Assembly (NCBI GenBank): GCA_045807785.1 | Contig: JBJMGS010000396.1 | Location: 1 to 5,266 of the forward strand | Reading direction: 5' to 3' | DNA length: 5,266 nucleotides | From: JAIVGV01 sp045807785 | GTDB taxonomy: Bacteria; Acidobacteriota; Blastocatellia; Pyrinomonadales; Pyrinomonadaceae | In this document: positions 4,329 through 5,266 of the stretch, piece by piece | Position numbering within the stretch: the stretch's first letter is position 1 | Layout of the letters: each line of letters begins with the position of its first letter | Made by a program: the position numbers and the translations under genes | The notes under the pieces: generated by a model | The model's input: only the letters and a program-made list of their open reading frames with translations | Told to the model about the DNA's origin: nothing | Database searches by the model: none

Positions 4329-5266
4329 ATGCGTTTAGATCGTTTCACACTGCGCGGTCAGGAAGCCGTCCAGACGGCTATTGAGATCGCCGAGCGCAAC
4401 CAGCACCAGTCGGTCGAGCCGGAGCACTTGCTCCTCGCGCTGCTCGAACAGCCCGAAGGCATCGTGCGCCCGCTCCTGGGCAAGCTCGGCGTCAACTTGC
4501 AAGTTGTGCTCAACGACTTGCAGGCTGAGATCGCGCGCCAGCCGAAAGTTCAGGGCGGGCAGCAGTATTTTAGTCCTCGCACGACACAGCTCTACACCGC
4601 CGCCCAGAAGCAGGCCGAGGCGATGCAGGACGAGTACATCTCGACCGAGCACCTGCTCCTCGCCATCACCGACGAGAAGGACGGCGCGGCGGGTCGCATC
4701 CTCCGCCAGCACGGCGTCAACCGCGAAGACTTGCAGAAGGTCGTCGCCGAGATGCGCGGCGGCTCGCGCATCACCGACCAGAACGCCGAGGCGAACTATC
4801 AGGCGCTCTCGAAATACGCCAAAGATTTGACCGACCTTGCGCGCGCCGGGAAACTCGACCCCGTCATCGGTCGCGACGACGAAATCCGCCGCACCATCCA
4901 AGTCCTCTCGCGCCGGACGAAAAATAACCCCGTCCTGATCGGCGAGCCCGGCGTCGGCAAGACCGCCATCGTCGAGGGACTCGCCCAGCGCATCGTCTCA
5001 GGCGACGTGCCGGAGACTTTGAAGAACAAGCGGCTCGTCGGGCTCGATCTCGGCTCGATGCTCGCGGGCGCGAAGTACCGCGGCGAGTTCGAGGACCGGC
5101 TGAAGGCGGTCTTGAAAGACATCGAGAACGCGAAGGGGCAGATCGTCCTCTTCATCGACGAGCTGCACACGCTCGTCGGCGCGGGTGCCGCCGAGGGCGC
5201 CATCGACGCCTCGAACATGCTCAAGCCCGCGCTCGCACGCGGCGAGCTGCGCTGCGTCGGCGCGAC
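4329..5266 (+). CDS. clpB: ClpB disaggregase, N-terminal part (3' end outside window)
   Basis: ATG 4329 opens a frame that runs without a stop to the right edge (312 complete codons). ClpB is the cytoplasmic hexameric AAA+ ATPase that, with DnaK/DnaJ/GrpE, threads proteins out of aggregates. The visible part holds the N domain with its two Clp-N repeats (about 4-145, with the VEPEHLLLALLEQPEG and ISTEHLLLAI signatures), then the start of AAA+ module 1. LARAGKLDPVIGRDDEIRR is followed by Walker A GEPGVGKT (205-212, K211), the pore-loop AGAKYRGEFEDRLKAVL segment, and Walker B LFIDEL with D277 and E278. These positions fall within one residue of those I recall for E. coli ClpB. The sequence ends in ARGELRCVGAT at sensor 1. 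The middle coiled-coil and second AAA+ module, which separate ClpB from ClpA/ClpC, lie outside, but the visible sequence is ClpB-like. The ribosome site is weak (AGG, 4318-4320), so lower translation than hsp20 is likely. No separate promoter is evident, so read-through from hsp20 is expected. Confidence 0.96.
   Translation, partial: MRLDRFTLRGQEAVQTAIEIAERNQHQSVEPEHLLLALLEQPEGIVRPLLGKLGVNLQVVLNDLQAEIARQPKVQGGQQYFSPRTTQLYTAAQKQAEAMQDEYISTEHLLLAITDEKDGAAGRILRQHGVNREDLQKVVAEMRGGSRITDQNAEANYQALSKYAKDLTDLARAGKLDPVIGRDDEIRRTIQVLSRRTKNNPVLIGEPGVGKTAIVEGLAQRIVSGDVPETLKNKRLVGLDLGSMLAGAKYRGEFEDRLKAVLKDIENAKGQIVLFIDELHTLVGAGAAEGAIDASNMLKPALARGELRCVGA

Noticed and set aside
4335..4901. A 188-codon minus-strand frame opposite clpB
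   Set aside because: The plus strand is clearly ClpB through the whole region; the antisense product shows no family features.

Overview
The window looks like chromosomal DNA from a GC-rich, environmental Gram-negative-type bacterium. Heptanucleotide tandem repeats between genes, an MscS channel fused to a cyclic-nucleotide domain, a divergent Nramp transporter, and a secreted-protein family at the left edge together suggest Acidobacteriota (Blastocatellia / Pyrinomonadaceae-like). That placement is an inference from style, not from a marker gene. All five supported genes lie on the + strand.

Layout. Bases 1-523 hold the 3' part of an AT-richer gene for an uncharacterised conserved protein. 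At about base 600 the composition shifts abruptly to GC-rich. A divergent Nramp-family metal transporter follows (601-1917), in which the usual DPGN and MPH metal-site motifs read DAGG and SPY. A five-unit heptamer repeat overlaps its stop codon (1914-1948). Next is a 511-residue MscS-type channel with a C-terminal cyclic-nucleotide-binding domain (1978-3513). A possible intrinsic terminator follows it. The second half is a heat-shock module: an hsp20-type small heat-shock protein (3709-4236) and the start of clpB (4329 to beyond the right edge).

Regulation and cooperation. The hsp20 gene has the clearest regulatory region in the window. It has an A/T tract at the UP-element position, a perfect -35 TTGACA, a 17-bp spacer and a -10 TATTAT. 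A degenerate HAIR-like (HspR operator) dyad overlaps the -35 and spacer. The inferred leader of about 96 nt can fold into a hairpin whose loop is complementary to the Shine-Dalgarno sequence. Between hsp20 and clpB lies a long imperfect hairpin built from inverted heptamer arrays, followed by a short T run, which could reduce read-through or stabilise the upstream message. Hsp20 holds unfolding clients in loose assemblies and ClpB, with DnaK, extracts and refolds them, so adjacent genes make functional sense. The upstream transporter and channel are membrane proteins for metal-ion and osmotic homeostasis with no evident link to the heat-shock pair.

I found no RNA genes, CRISPR array, insertion sequence or phage element. 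The most interesting material is the regulatory DNA around hsp20, the two heptamer-based repeat structures, and the altered metal site of the Nramp protein. I cannot support a claim of a wholly new system here.
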